DNA of 60,912 nt from NORP294 sp047627915 (lineage in GTDB: Bacteria > Bacteroidota > Bacteroidia > Flavobacteriales_E > Vicingaceae), in the NCBI GenBank assembly GCA_047627915.1, contig JBLHTZ010000012.1, positions 1 through 60,912 on the forward strand. Direction: 5' to 3'. Shown piece after piece: positions 7,844-16,241 of this stretch. Both the position numbers and the translations under genes were made by a program. Below the pieces are notes generated by a model. That model was not told the origin of the DNA. It was given only the letters and a program-made list of their open reading frames with translations, and searched no databases. Positions within the stretch are counted from its first letter, which is position 1. The number at the start of each line of letters is the position of its first letter.

Positions 7844-8596
7844 ATGAGAAAGAAAATTGTAGCAGGAAATTGGAAGATGAATAAAAACTTCCAAGAAGGG
7901 ATGGACTTAGCAAATGAGTTGATTCAGAATTTCAAATCGTCGGATTCGAACAAACAGTTAATTATATGTCCTCCATTTATTCATCTTTCAGCCTTAGCTG
8001 ATTTACTTGTTGATAGTAAAATTACTTTGGGTGGACAGAATTGTCATACTTCTGAAAAGGGAGCATATACGGGAGAGGTTTCTGCAGAGATGTTGAAATC
8101 CGTAGGGGTTCAATATTGTTTAGTGGGTCATTCAGAAAGACGAGAGTATTTCTTCGAAGACAATGAGGAGTTATTTCAGAAAATAAAACAATTACTAGCC
8201 AAAGACATTCAACCTATATTTTGTTGTGGAGAATTGTTGGAGGATCGAAAAGAAAAGGAACATTTTGACGTAATTGAAGACCAACTGGAGTTGCTTTGGA
8301 AGTTTTCAAAAACTGACTTCCAGAAAATTATAATCGCCTATGAACCCGTTTGGGCAATAGGCACAGGAGCAACTGCAACGGCAGATCAGGCGCAAGAAAT
8401 TCATGCATTTATCCGTTCTCAAATAGCTAAGAAAATGGATTCAACCATAGCAGAGAATACTAGCATTTTGTATGGCGGCAGCTGCAAGTCAAGCAACGCA
8501 GCGGAGTTGTTTTCGAAACCTGATGTTGATGGTGGATTAATTGGAGGAGCAGCATTGCAAGCCAAAGATTTTTTAGGTATCTATAACGCTCTTTAA
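7844..8596 (+). CDS. tpiA: Triosephosphate isomerase
   Basis: It interconverts dihydroxyacetone phosphate and glyceraldehyde-3-phosphate in glycolysis. The 250-residue TIM barrel has GNWKMN (catalytic Lys), VGHSERREYF (catalytic His), AYEPVWAIGTG (catalytic Glu in the loop-6 region) and YGGSCKSSN/GGLIGGAAL phosphate-binding loops. The start is taken at ATG 7844 because MRKKIVAGNWKMN matches the family; the longer frame from 7811 overlaps the permease. It lies in a permease-tpiA-prmA series with short gaps. Confidence 0.97.
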   Translation: MRKKIVAGNWKMNKNFQEGMDLANELIQNFKSSDSNKQLIICPPFIHLSALADLLVDSKITLGGQNCHTSEKGAYTGEVSAEMLKSVGVQYCLVGHSERREYFFEDNEELFQKIKQLLAKDIQPIFCCGELLEDRKEKEHFDVIEDQLELLWKFSKTDFQKIIIAYEPVWAIGTGATATADQAQEIHAFIRSQIAKKMDSTIAENTSILYGGSCKSSNAAELFSKPDVDGGLIGGAALQAKDFLGIYNAL

Positions 8597-8598
8597 CT

Positions 8599-9444
8599 AT
8601 GGATTATATTGAAGTTTGCATAAAGTTATCTCCGTTTCGCCCTTTTAATGAAATAGTTGTTGCTCAATTAGGTGAAATGCCTTTCGATAGTTTTTTAGAA
8701 GACGAAGACGAATCATTGGTGAAAGCCTACATCTTAGAAGGCGATTATGTAGCGTCTGATGTGAAGGATGCGTTTGACCAATTTGAAGGATTAGTTGAAA
8801 TTTCATTTACGGCAGAGAAAATTGAAAAAGTAAATTGGAATCAACAATGGGAAGAGAATTTTGATGCTGTTGAAGTCGGTGATTTTTGCTATGTTAGAGC
8901 ACCTTTTCATCCTGAAAAACCTAACTTTTTACACGAAATTATCATTGAGCCCAAGATGTCATTTGGTACAGGGCACCATCAAACAACACAAATGATGATT
9001 GAACTCATGGAAAGCATTGACTTTAATGAAAAGTCAGTGTTGGATATGGGTAGCGGAACCGGAATTTTAGCCATCTTGGCGAAAAAAATGGGTGCAGACC
9101 AGGTTGAGGCGATTGACATAGAAGAGTGGGCCTTCGAGAACATGAAGGAAAATTTTGATAGGAATAATACTGAGGTTTCAGCGTATTACGGTGGAGTAGA
9201 AGTTATCGCTACTATTGGAAAGCAGCACGATGTCATTATTGCCAATATCAATAAAAATATATTACTTAGTCAGTTTGAAACATACAATTCGCACTTAAAA
9301 ACCGGAGGACTGCTATTATTAAGTGGGTTTTACATTACCGATGCAGATGACTTGATTGCTGAAAAGGAGTTAAGCGGTTATTCTGTAATTGAGAAATTGG
9401 CGAAAGAAACTTGGTGTGGTTTGAAACTCCAAAAGCATGGCTAA
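8599..9444 (+). CDS. prmA: Ribosomal protein L11 methyltransferase
   Basis: This SAM-dependent enzyme trimethylates ribosomal protein L11. The 281 residues show an N-terminal substrate-recognition domain, then PKMSFGTGHHQTT and the Rossmann methyltransferase motifs SVLDMGSGTGILAILAKKMG (SAM loop), AIDIEEWA and VIIANINKNIL. It starts two bases after tpiA. Its last 8 bp overlap the small downstream membrane ORF, indicating translational coupling. Confidence 0.95.
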   Translation: MDYIEVCIKLSPFRPFNEIVVAQLGEMPFDSFLEDEDESLVKAYILEGDYVASDVKDAFDQFEGLVEISFTAEKIEKVNWNQQWEENFDAVEVGDFCYVRAPFHPEKPNFLHEIIIEPKMSFGTGHHQTTQMMIELMESIDFNEKSVLDMGSGTGILAILAKKMGADQVEAIDIEEWAFENMKENFDRNNTEVSAYYGGVEVIATIGKQHDVIIANINKNILLSQFETYNSHLKTGGLLLLSGFYITDADDLIAEKELSGYSVIEKLAKETWCGLKLQKHG

Positions 9445-9592
9445 GATTAAACGCGATGGGTTAAAATCTCGTTTTTTTCTATTTATAGATGACCTAAAAG
9501 GGTATACTTGGAAAAAATGGCTGGCAATACTATTTATTGTGATTGTAATCAGTATAAAGGCCCATAAATTAATAACGACAGGTTCATTGTAA
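9437..9592 (+). CDS. Small membrane protein, 51 residues
   Basis: The ATG at 9437 overlaps the prmA stop (CATGGCTAA). The peptide is basic at its N-terminus (MAKIKRDGLKSR), with one hydrophobic helix (WLAILFIVIVISIKA, residues ~30-44). It ends just before a strong terminator, so it is the last gene of the tpiA-prmA unit. No family is recognised. The support is position, overlap and a coherent single-membrane-span composition. Confidence 0.6.
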   Translation: MAKIKRDGLKSRFFLFIDDLKGYTWKKWLAILFIVIVISIKAHKLITTGSL

Positions 9593-9594
9593 CT

Positions 9595-9628
9595 AAAAAA
9601 GGGTGTGCTACTAGCACACCCTTTTTTT
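9595..9628. terminator. Bidirectional rho-independent terminator
   Basis: GGGTGTGCT-ACT-AGCACACCC (9601-9621) is a perfect 9-bp stem with a 3-base loop, flanked by an A-tract (9595-9600) and a T-tract (9622-9628). It can terminate the prmA unit on the plus strand and the PepSY-like gene on the minus strand; the latter's stop codon overlaps the T-tract. Confidence 0.93.
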
Positions 9629-10073
9629 ATTCTTCATCTTCTTCTTCAAGTACTTCATTTGCTACGGTTACAATTTTACCTGTAGCATCTAACGTTAGGT
9701 AGCTTGTTTCTCCTTCATTATCAATCACGGTAATGTTGTAATATTTAAGTGTTTTTGTTTCTATAAATTCAGCAGAATCGAAAGCAGCATCTCCAAACTT
9801 GTTGGTCACGTAATTCATAACAGGTTGAGGTATCCTTTCTGCATCAACTTGACTCGTTGTTTTTATCCAGACACCGGTTTTGTCAAAGGTTGCAGTTTTG
9901 TAAACGTCCTTCTCACTGAACACTATTTCATAGCTAGTTGAATAAGTTGTCCATTCGGCATCCATAGCAGATGGATATTGTTTTTTAAATGCTGACTCAA
10001 TGTTCTTCGGAACACTTTGACTCATTGCATTCAAGCAAAATAAAAGTGATATTCCTATTGCTAATTTTTTCAT
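9627..10073 (-). CDS. Secreted PepSY-like domain protein
   Basis: This is a 148-residue exported protein with signal peptide MKKLAIGISLLFCLNAMSQS. The mature part has the PepSY-like pattern found in small Bacteroidota periplasmic proteins: VPKNIESAFKKQYPSAMDAEW, YEIVF, ATFDKTGVWIKT and YYNITVIDNEGETSYLTLDATGKI. It ends in an acidic run (EVLEEEDEE). The family resembles beta-lactamase-inhibitor-like folds, but its role is unknown. It is monocistronic, convergent with the prmA unit at a shared terminator and divergent from the ECF sigma gene. Confidence 0.85.
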   Translation of the reverse strand: MKKLAIGISLLFCLNAMSQSVPKNIESAFKKQYPSAMDAEWTTYSTSYEIVFSEKDVYKTATFDKTGVWIKTTSQVDAERIPQPVMNYVTNKFGDAAFDSAEFIETKTLKYYNITVIDNEGETSYLTLDATGKIVTVANEVLEEEDEE

Positions 10074-10140
10074 GTTTTATGGTATAAAGTTTTTATTGAG
10101 ACGGAACATATAAAAAAGGTCACAGCAATTAAAAATAATT

Positions 10141-10148
10141 TAGATTTG
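10141..10148 (+). promoter_or_regulatory. Candidate -7 promoter element (TAGATTTG)
   Basis: TAGATTTG matches TAnnTTTG, 24 bp upstream of the ECF sigma factor start, in the divergent region with the PepSY-like gene. Confidence 0.4.
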
Positions 10149-10171
10149 AGTACATCTAAAATGAAGAAAGA

Positions 10172-10741
10172 ATGGCCAAAGAAGATTCTATTTCTGACGA
10201 GCAACTTATTGACTACTACTTAAGTAATGGGAATAAAACTTCTTTACAGGAACTTTGTGAACGTTATGAAAAAAAGGTTTTTTCAAAATGTTACTCTATG
10301 ACAAAAAGCAGGGAGGTGGCTGAGGATTTGAGGCAGGATATCATGCTGAAAATGATAGCTAAATTACACCTTTACAAAGGGCTTTCTTTATTCAGTACAT
10401 GGCTTTATTCTATAACTTACAACCATTGCATTGAGCACCTTCGAAAATACAAACGAGTGCGATTCGATGATTTAAAAGATTTATTAGATATTCCAGAAGA
10501 AGTTGCAGACGATGAAATTGAAGCTGTTTTAGAATTGAGGTTGGATCGAATTAATTTCTTGTTAGAGCTTTTGAAGCCAGAAGATAAAGCAATTTTATTA
10601 ATGAAGTATAAGGAGGGTTTTGATTTAAAGCGAATTATGGAAATAAGTCAGATTTCTGGTATGAGTGCAACCAAAATGAGATTGAAAAGAGCAAAAAGTA
10701 GGTTGATCGCGCTGTACAATAAATTTCTATTGGAGACTTAA
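10172..10741 (+). CDS. ECF-type RNA polymerase sigma-70 factor
   Basis: The 189 residues contain sigma region 2 (ELCERYEKKVFSKCYSMTK, EVAEDLRQDIMLKM, LSLFSTWLYSITYNHCIEHLRKYKR) and region 4 (LLKPEDKAILLMKYKEGFDLKRI, SGMSATKMRLKRAKSRLI). It would direct RNA polymerase to a specific promoter set. No FecR-type transmembrane anti-sigma gene follows. Instead come a 35-residue membrane peptide and a SET-domain gene, so the mode of control is unclear. The conserved DLRQD core-binding motif suggests a functional factor. Confidence 0.92.
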   Translation: MAKEDSISDEQLIDYYLSNGNKTSLQELCERYEKKVFSKCYSMTKSREVAEDLRQDIMLKMIAKLHLYKGLSLFSTWLYSITYNHCIEHLRKYKRVRFDDLKDLLDIPEEVADDEIEAVLELRLDRINFLLELLKPEDKAILLMKYKEGFDLKRIMEISQISGMSATKMRLKRAKSRLIALYNKFLLET

Positions 10742-10817
10742 AATCAAAAGTTTTTTGTTTCGTTGAGAATTGAAATGTGACCAAATTTTAGATTTACGTC
10801 AAAATAAAAAAACTGAA

Positions 10818-10925
10818 ATGAAACAAGCCTTTAACATGCGACTAGTGCTAATTATCGTTCTCTCGGTATTCGTTTCGCTCTGGGCTTTTTTCTTAAAATA
10901 TGTGATTTCTCGAATTAATTTTTAA
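10818..10925 (+). CDS. Very small single-span membrane peptide, 35 residues
   Basis: ATG 10818 to TAA 10923-10925 encodes MKQAFNMRLVLIIVLSVFVS, then LWAFFLKYVISRINF. This is one hydrophobic helix with basic flanks. It lies 76 bp after the sigma factor and 7 bp before the SET-domain gene. A role as a sigma-interacting or membrane-tethering peptide is only a guess from position. Confidence 0.5.
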   Translation: MKQAFNMRLVLIIVLSVFVSLWAFFLKYVISRINF

Positions 10926-10932
10926 CTAAGAA

Positions 10933-11523
10933 ATGATACATCCGAATACGGAATTAAAAATGATTAGCCCTGAAATGGGAATAGGTGTTTTTGCAACTAA
11001 ATTCATTCCAAAAGGTACAATAACTTGGGCTCAAGATGAACTTGACATCGTGTTAAGTCCGCAAGCTGTAAGAAAACTATCTAATGAATATCAAGCAACT
11101 ATTGAAAAATATGCTTTTAGAAATAGAGATGGGGAATCTGTTCTTTGTTGGGACAATAGCCGTTTTGTGAATCACAGCTTTAATTCAAATTGCTTAACAA
11201 CCCCCTATAATTTCGAAATAGCGATTAGAGATATTCAAATAGGAGAAGAGCTAACCGATGATTATGGATATTTGAATATTTCAGAACCATTCGAAGCGTT
11301 TAATGAAGAGTCTGAGCGAAAAGTAGTTTATCCAGATGACCTATTACGCTATCATCCAGTGTGGGATGCTCAAATTGCTGATGCGATGCAAATGATAAAT
11401 CAAGTTCCACAAGAATTATATGGGTTGATTCCAAAGAAATGGATGAATAGAATCGAATTAATATTGAAAGGAGAGGGTGCGTTAGACTCTATTTTAACTT
11501 GTTATTACCATTCTGAGGTATAA
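10933..11523 (+). CDS. SET-domain protein (putative lysine methyltransferase)
   Basis: This 196-residue soluble protein shows SET motifs in order: GIGVFATKFIPKGT (residues ~16-29), RFVNHSFNSNC (NHSxxxNC SAM/pseudoknot motif, ~76-86) and GEELTDDYGYLN (catalytic Tyr region, ~104-115). SET enzymes transfer methyl from SAM to protein lysine. The bacterial substrate is unknown, and a C-terminal ~75-residue helical extension replaces the cysteine-rich post-SET zinc site. It is probably co-transcribed with the small peptide upstream and is followed by a terminator. Confidence 0.88.
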   Translation: MIHPNTELKMISPEMGIGVFATKFIPKGTITWAQDELDIVLSPQAVRKLSNEYQATIEKYAFRNRDGESVLCWDNSRFVNHSFNSNCLTTPYNFEIAIRDIQIGEELTDDYGYLNISEPFEAFNEESERKVVYPDDLLRYHPVWDAQIADAMQMINQVPQELYGLIPKKWMNRIELILKGEGALDSILTCYYHSEV

Positions 11524-11541
11524 CAAGTTCCTGTTTTTGTA

Positions 11542-11573
11542 AAATCCGCTGTTTAAATACAGCGGATTTTTTT
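11542..11573 (+). terminator. Rho-independent terminator after the SET-domain gene
   Basis: AAATCCGCTGTTTAAATACAGCGGATTT is a strong stem (AAATCCGCTGT/ACAGCGGATTT) followed by a T-run. It begins ~20 bp after the SET gene stop. Confidence 0.92.
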
Positions 11574-11667
11574 GTTTCAACAAATCGTTGATAAGTGCTT
11601 CCTTCACTTTTGGAATAGGTTTTGCAAGCTCTATTTAAATTACTTACTTTACTTCCAAATATGATTT

Positions 11668-14600
11668 ATGAAGCGTTCGTATAAGTTACTCTTAAAAACA
11701 CTTTTTATAGCAGTGTTTATTCACACTTCAGGAAGTTTATCGGCTCAAACTCCTGACAAGTTTTCTTCTGATTCTACAGCTTTTTTCGATGAAATGGAAG
11801 ATTATTTATCAAATGCTCGTAAAGAGGGGAAAGACTTTATGAAACAATTTGAAGTAGTCTGGTACGGAGGTTACTTTTCTGAAAAACAGCGTGAGGGTGT
11901 CTATGCTGTTTCTAACATTATGTTAAAGAAGAAATTAAGAGCATTTCCGGATTTTAGGAATTACCTTTATACGGTTGGAAGTTTTGTAGTTGATTCCAAC
12001 CAAACTGACGAGAGTTTTCAAGCGTGGCAAGGAATTTTACTAGAACTTCTGCAAGATCGAAAATCAAGAAAATTTACGCAATTTCTTGATTTTTGCAATG
12101 GTTTGTTTAGGGAAAATGTAATGTACAGCTCAGCAAGTACGATTTGGTCAGCAAACAATAGCAACTACTCTTTTGCATATGATAGTTTGCCAAAAATTAC
12201 CTTTGACCAATTGGACCTTATTTGCTTTGCAAAGCGGGACTCCATGATTATTTATAACACGAAAGGAGCTTATTATCCAACAACCAATTCTTGGGTAGGA
12301 ATAGGAGGAAAGGTGCTATGGGAAAAAGCAGGATTTGATGCAAAAGATGTTTATGCAGACCTGAGAAACTATGTTGCAAACTTCAACGTTTCAACCTATG
12401 AGGCGGACTCTGTTACTTTTTACAATACATTTTATTTTGATGTTCCTCTTTCTGGTAAAGTGACTGATAAAGTGTTGGCAAATATGACGGAAGAACGGGC
12501 TTCATACCCTCGGTTTGATTCGTACGATCGTCGAATTCAGATACAAAATTTAGCACCTGGGGTAAATTTTGATGGTGGTGTTTCGATGGTAGGTTCAAAG
12601 TTACTTGGCAAAGGAGATGAGTTTCAAGACGCCATTGTAGAGTTTACAAGAAATGATACTTTATTCATGCGCGCCTTTTCAGAAAACTTCTCCATTCGAA
12701 AAGATAGAATTACTTCCAATAACTCGGGTATAAGCATCTATCTTCATCAAGACTCTATCTATCATCCTGGATTAGATTTTAAATATCTTTTTGAAGAAAA
12801 GACGGTTACTTTATATAAGAACGATGAAGGGGTTGCTAAAACTCCATACTATAATAGCTTTCATGATGTTGAGATGGATTTTGAGGTTTTAATCTGGAAA
12901 ACAGCAGAACCTATTTTAGAGTTTACTAAACTATTGGGAAGTACGAAGACAGATGCACGATTTACATCGGCGAATTATTTCAAGCAAGAATTGTTTGATA
13001 AGCTCGGTGGAGGTGGATCTACCAATAGAAACCCTTTAAATACGATTTATAACCTGTCGTTAAGTTACGACTCTAAAACAATTTCATTTATGGAATTGGC
13101 AAGGAATCTCAACATGGATCCTCGTGATCTTCAAAACATGGTTATACAATATTCTAATTGGGGTTTATTGGGTTTTGATTTTGAAGCGGACAAGGTGTTT
13201 GTGAAAGAGAAATTGTTTGAATATGTCATGTCTAGTCGTAAAAAAGTGGACTACGATGTAATTAACGTGAATTCGAATGTTGAAGGAGATAAGAATGCAA
13301 AATTGAACCTCCTTAATTTTGATTTGACAATTTACGGTGTACCGGGAGTGGTGTTAAGTGATTCGCAAAACGTGGTGATTGTGCCGGCAAATGGTATAAT
13401 TAAAATGAAACGAAATCGATATTTTGAATTTGCTGGCTTGGTAAAAGCAGGTAGGTTTGATTTTTATGGAAAGGAATTTTCTTTCGATTACGAAAACTTT
13501 AAAATTAACCTGACAAATGTTGATTCGTTGCGTTTAAAAGCTGAAAGTTCAGAATTAGACGTATTTGGAAATCCTATCATTAAGCCAGTGAAAACCGTTA
13601 TTGAGGGAGTGAATGGAGACTTACTGATTGATAATTTTGGTAACAAATCAGGAAACAAAGATTTTCCAGGGTACCCGATTTTTAATTCAAAAGGTAATTC
13701 ATATGTATACTATGACAAAGGGAATGCACTTGGGCCAGTTTACGACAGAGGACAGTTTTATTTTGAATTAGAGCCATTTACAATTGCTGACTTGAACAGC
13801 TTTACAAATGATCAGTTAATATTTGGAGGAACTTTTGCATCTTCTGGAATTTTTCCTGAGTTCAAAGAAGAGCTCAGGTTGCAAGAGGATTTTTCATTAG
13901 GTTTTATTCGTCAAACTCCACCGGAGGGGATGCCGATGTACGGAAGCAAGGGAACGTTTTACAATGATATTAAATTAAGTAACCAAGGGTTAAGAGGAGA
14001 TGGGAAGCTCGAATATATAACATCGACAACTTATTCAGATGACTTTATGTTTTATCCTGACTCAATGCTTACGAATGCAAGTGAGTATTTTGTTGATAAG
14101 CAAAAGAACGGTGTACAATATCCTCCTGCAAAAGCTCAAAAAACAGATATGCGTTGGTTGCCGAAAAAAGATGTGATGTTCGCTACAACCACGGTATCAC
14201 CAATGGTGCTGTATGATGAGCGAGATAACTTTGAAGGTACTTCAGCCTATGGTATTAATGAAATGAGGGCAAATGGTATTTATCATTTTGAACGAGCAGA
14301 TTTATTTTCTAACCAAATGGTATTTAAGTACAATACTTTTGATGCTGATACTTCTGATTTTCAATTAAAGAATGAAAAGGAGTCAGATGGAGAATTTGCA
14401 CTGGAAACAAAGAATGTAAAAGCCCATGTAGATTACACAGAGCGCTCTGCAAGTTTCAAAGCAAACGGGAAAAAGGAGCCAATTTTCTTCCCTGTCAATA
14501 AGTACCTGTGTTATATGGATGAATTCAAGTGGTATATGGATAATGGAATTATTGAACTTTCAAGCACAAGCTCTACAGAAGTTGCAGCCGATGTAAAATT

Positions 14601-16134
14601 GGAAGGTTCTAAATTTACTTCCACTCATTCAGGTCAAGATAGTTTGTTTTTCTTCTCTCCAATGGCCCAATACGATTCTAGGCGTCATACAATTGCAGCT
14701 CACAAAGTAGCTTACCTAAATTCTGCCGATGCTCGGATTTACCCTGATAGTGGAGAGTTGATGATTCGAAAAGATGCTCAAATGGATCCGTTGAAAAATT
14801 CGAGAATTGTTACAAACAGTATCACCGAATTTCACGAAGTGTACGAAGCAAATACTCAAATTAAAGGTCGTAAGGATTATGTTTCTAGTGGAAAAATTGA
14901 CTATGTGGACGAAACTAATCTAGTGCAAACCATTTTCTTGTACAACATTGTTGTTGATGAAGGTGGTCAAACGTTAGGAACTGGAAAAATTTCAGATACA
15001 TCAAACTTTGTTTTGAGCCCCTATTTTGCTTTTGATGGAGGCGTAAAACTTTTTGGTAGCAAACAGTTTTTGGTTTTTGATGGAGTTGCACAGATTAATC
15101 ACGAATGTGCTAGCCTAGAAAAACGTTGGATTGATTTTGAATCTGAGATAGATCCAAATAATATCTACATTCCGATTGATACAAATTTGAGAGACTCTTC
15201 AGGAGCCTTCATTGCAACGGGAATTAATTTAAATGTTGATTCTACTTTCCTTTACCCAGGATTTTTAACAAAACGAGTTAATTATTCTGACATTTCTATA
15301 ATTGAAGCATTGGGTTTTCTGCACTATCATAAAGAGAGTAAAGAATATAGGATAGGTCAAAAAGATAAAATTGTTGAACAAAGTCTATCTGGTAGTTACT
15401 TAAGTTTAAATACGGAGGCTTGTAAAATATATGCTGAGGGTAAGTTAGACATAGGAGCTAGAACCGGAAATCTGAAATTTAATGGAGCCGGGAATGTAAA
15501 TTATACCTTGGAAGATAAAGGAGCCGTTGTAGACATGATGATGATTGTCGATTTCTTTTTTAATGACAACTTAATGAAGAAGCTAGCTGAAAATATCAAT
15601 GAAAATATTAATTTGAATCCCGTAGATTTTAGTAAATCAACCTATACAAAGGGACTAAAAGAAATTGTTGGAACAGAAAGGGCTGATGAAATTGTATCTC
15701 AACTTAGTTTAAACGGCAAAATTAAAAGACTTCCTGAAGAATTAAACAAGCGATTAGTATTCAATGAAGTGAAGTTTAAGTGGAATGAAGATGAGAATAC
15801 TTTTAAGTCTTTTGGCCCTATGGGATTGAGTAATTCAGGGAAGTATGAAATCAATAAGTATGTTAATGGAGGGATAACAATTACAAAAAAGAGAAGTGGT
15901 GACATTGTAAATATTTACTTAGAAGTTGATGCAAATACATGGTATTTCTTTTCTTACAGAAGAAATTTAATGAAGGTAATTTCTAGTAATGAGGAGTTTA
16001 ATATTCAGATTAAGGAAATGAAGCGTGACGATCGAAAATATGATGCTAAGAAAGGGGAACAAGCATTCACCTATATGTTTGGATTGGAAAAAGAAGTGCG
16101 TGACTTTAAACGGGACTTCGAAAGTGATTTATAA
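11668..16134 (+). CDS. Very large secreted conserved hypothetical protein, 1488 residues
   Basis: A signal peptide (KLLLKTLFIAVFIHTSGSLSAQ) precedes ~1460 residues with no other membrane segment. The sequence is rich in aromatic and aspartate residues, with repeated beta-strand-like stretches (LNLLNFDLTIYGVPGVVLSD, FEFAGLVKAGRFDFYGKEF, LRGDGKLEYITSTTYSDDF), suggesting a long beta-solenoid or barrel-like periplasmic or outer-membrane protein. An N-terminal helical part (~30-260) precedes this. No T9SS sorting domain is visible at the C-terminus (it ends FKRDFESDL). I do not recognise a named family. It is separated by 107 bp from the similarly exported giant gene downstream. Confidence 0.75.
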   Translation: MKRSYKLLLKTLFIAVFIHTSGSLSAQTPDKFSSDSTAFFDEMEDYLSNARKEGKDFMKQFEVVWYGGYFSEKQREGVYAVSNIMLKKKLRAFPDFRNYLYTVGSFVVDSNQTDESFQAWQGILLELLQDRKSRKFTQFLDFCNGLFRENVMYSSASTIWSANNSNYSFAYDSLPKITFDQLDLICFAKRDSMIIYNTKGAYYPTTNSWVGIGGKVLWEKAGFDAKDVYADLRNYVANFNVSTYEADSVTFYNTFYFDVPLSGKVTDKVLANMTEERASYPRFDSYDRRIQIQNLAPGVNFDGGVSMVGSKLLGKGDEFQDAIVEFTRNDTLFMRAFSENFSIRKDRITSNNSGISIYLHQDSIYHPGLDFKYLFEEKTVTLYKNDEGVAKTPYYNSFHDVEMDFEVLIWKTAEPILEFTKLLGSTKTDARFTSANYFKQELFDKLGGGGSTNRNPLNTIYNLSLSYDSKTISFMELARNLNMDPRDLQNMVIQYSNWGLLGFDFEADKVFVKEKLFEYVMSSRKKVDYDVINVNSNVEGDKNAKLNLLNFDLTIYGVPGVVLSDSQNVVIVPANGIIKMKRNRYFEFAGLVKAGRFDFYGKEFSFDYENFKINLTNVDSLRLKAESSELDVFGNPIIKPVKTVIEGVNGDLLIDNFGNKSGNKDFPGYPIFNSKGNSYVYYDKGNALGPVYDRGQFYFELEPFTIADLNSFTNDQLIFGGTFASSGIFPEFKEELRLQEDFSLGFIRQTPPEGMPMYGSKGTFYNDIKLSNQGLRGDGKLEYITSTTYSDDFMFYPDSMLTNASEYFVDKQKNGVQYPPAKAQKTDMRWLPKKDVMFATTTVSPMVLYDERDNFEGTSAYGINEMRANGIYHFERADLFSNQMVFKYNTFDADTSDFQLKNEKESDGEFALETKNVKAHVDYTERSASFKANGKKEPIFFPVNKYLCYMDEFKWYMDNGIIELSSTSSTEVAADVKLEGSKFTSTHSGQDSLFFFSPMAQYDSRRHTIAAHKVAYLNSADARIYPDSGELMIRKDAQMDPLKNSRIVTNSITEFHEVYEANTQIKGRKDYVSSGKIDYVDETNLVQTIFLYNIVVDEGGQTLGTGKISDTSNFVLSPYFAFDGGVKLFGSKQFLVFDGVAQINHECASLEKRWIDFESEIDPNNIYIPIDTNLRDSSGAFIATGINLNVDSTFLYPGFLTKRVNYSDISIIEALGFLHYHKESKEYRIGQKDKIVEQSLSGSYLSLNTEACKIYAEGKLDIGARTGNLKFNGAGNVNYTLEDKGAVVDMMMIVDFFFNDNLMKKLAENINENINLNPVDFSKSTYTKGLKEIVGTERADEIVSQLSLNGKIKRLPEELNKRLVFNEVKFKWNEDENTFKSFGPMGLSNSGKYEINKYVNGGITITKKRSGDIVNIYLEVDANTWYFFSYRRNLMKVISSNEEFNIQIKEMKRDDRKYDAKKGEQAFTYMFGLEKEVRDFKRDFESDL

Positions 16135-16241
16135 GTTAGAATCTTTATTCACAAGATGTTGTTAACCATTAAATTCGTAAGTGCATTTATAACTCAATGA
16201 ACTTATAATCTTTGTAAATAACGAACTTTGAAAAAAAATAG

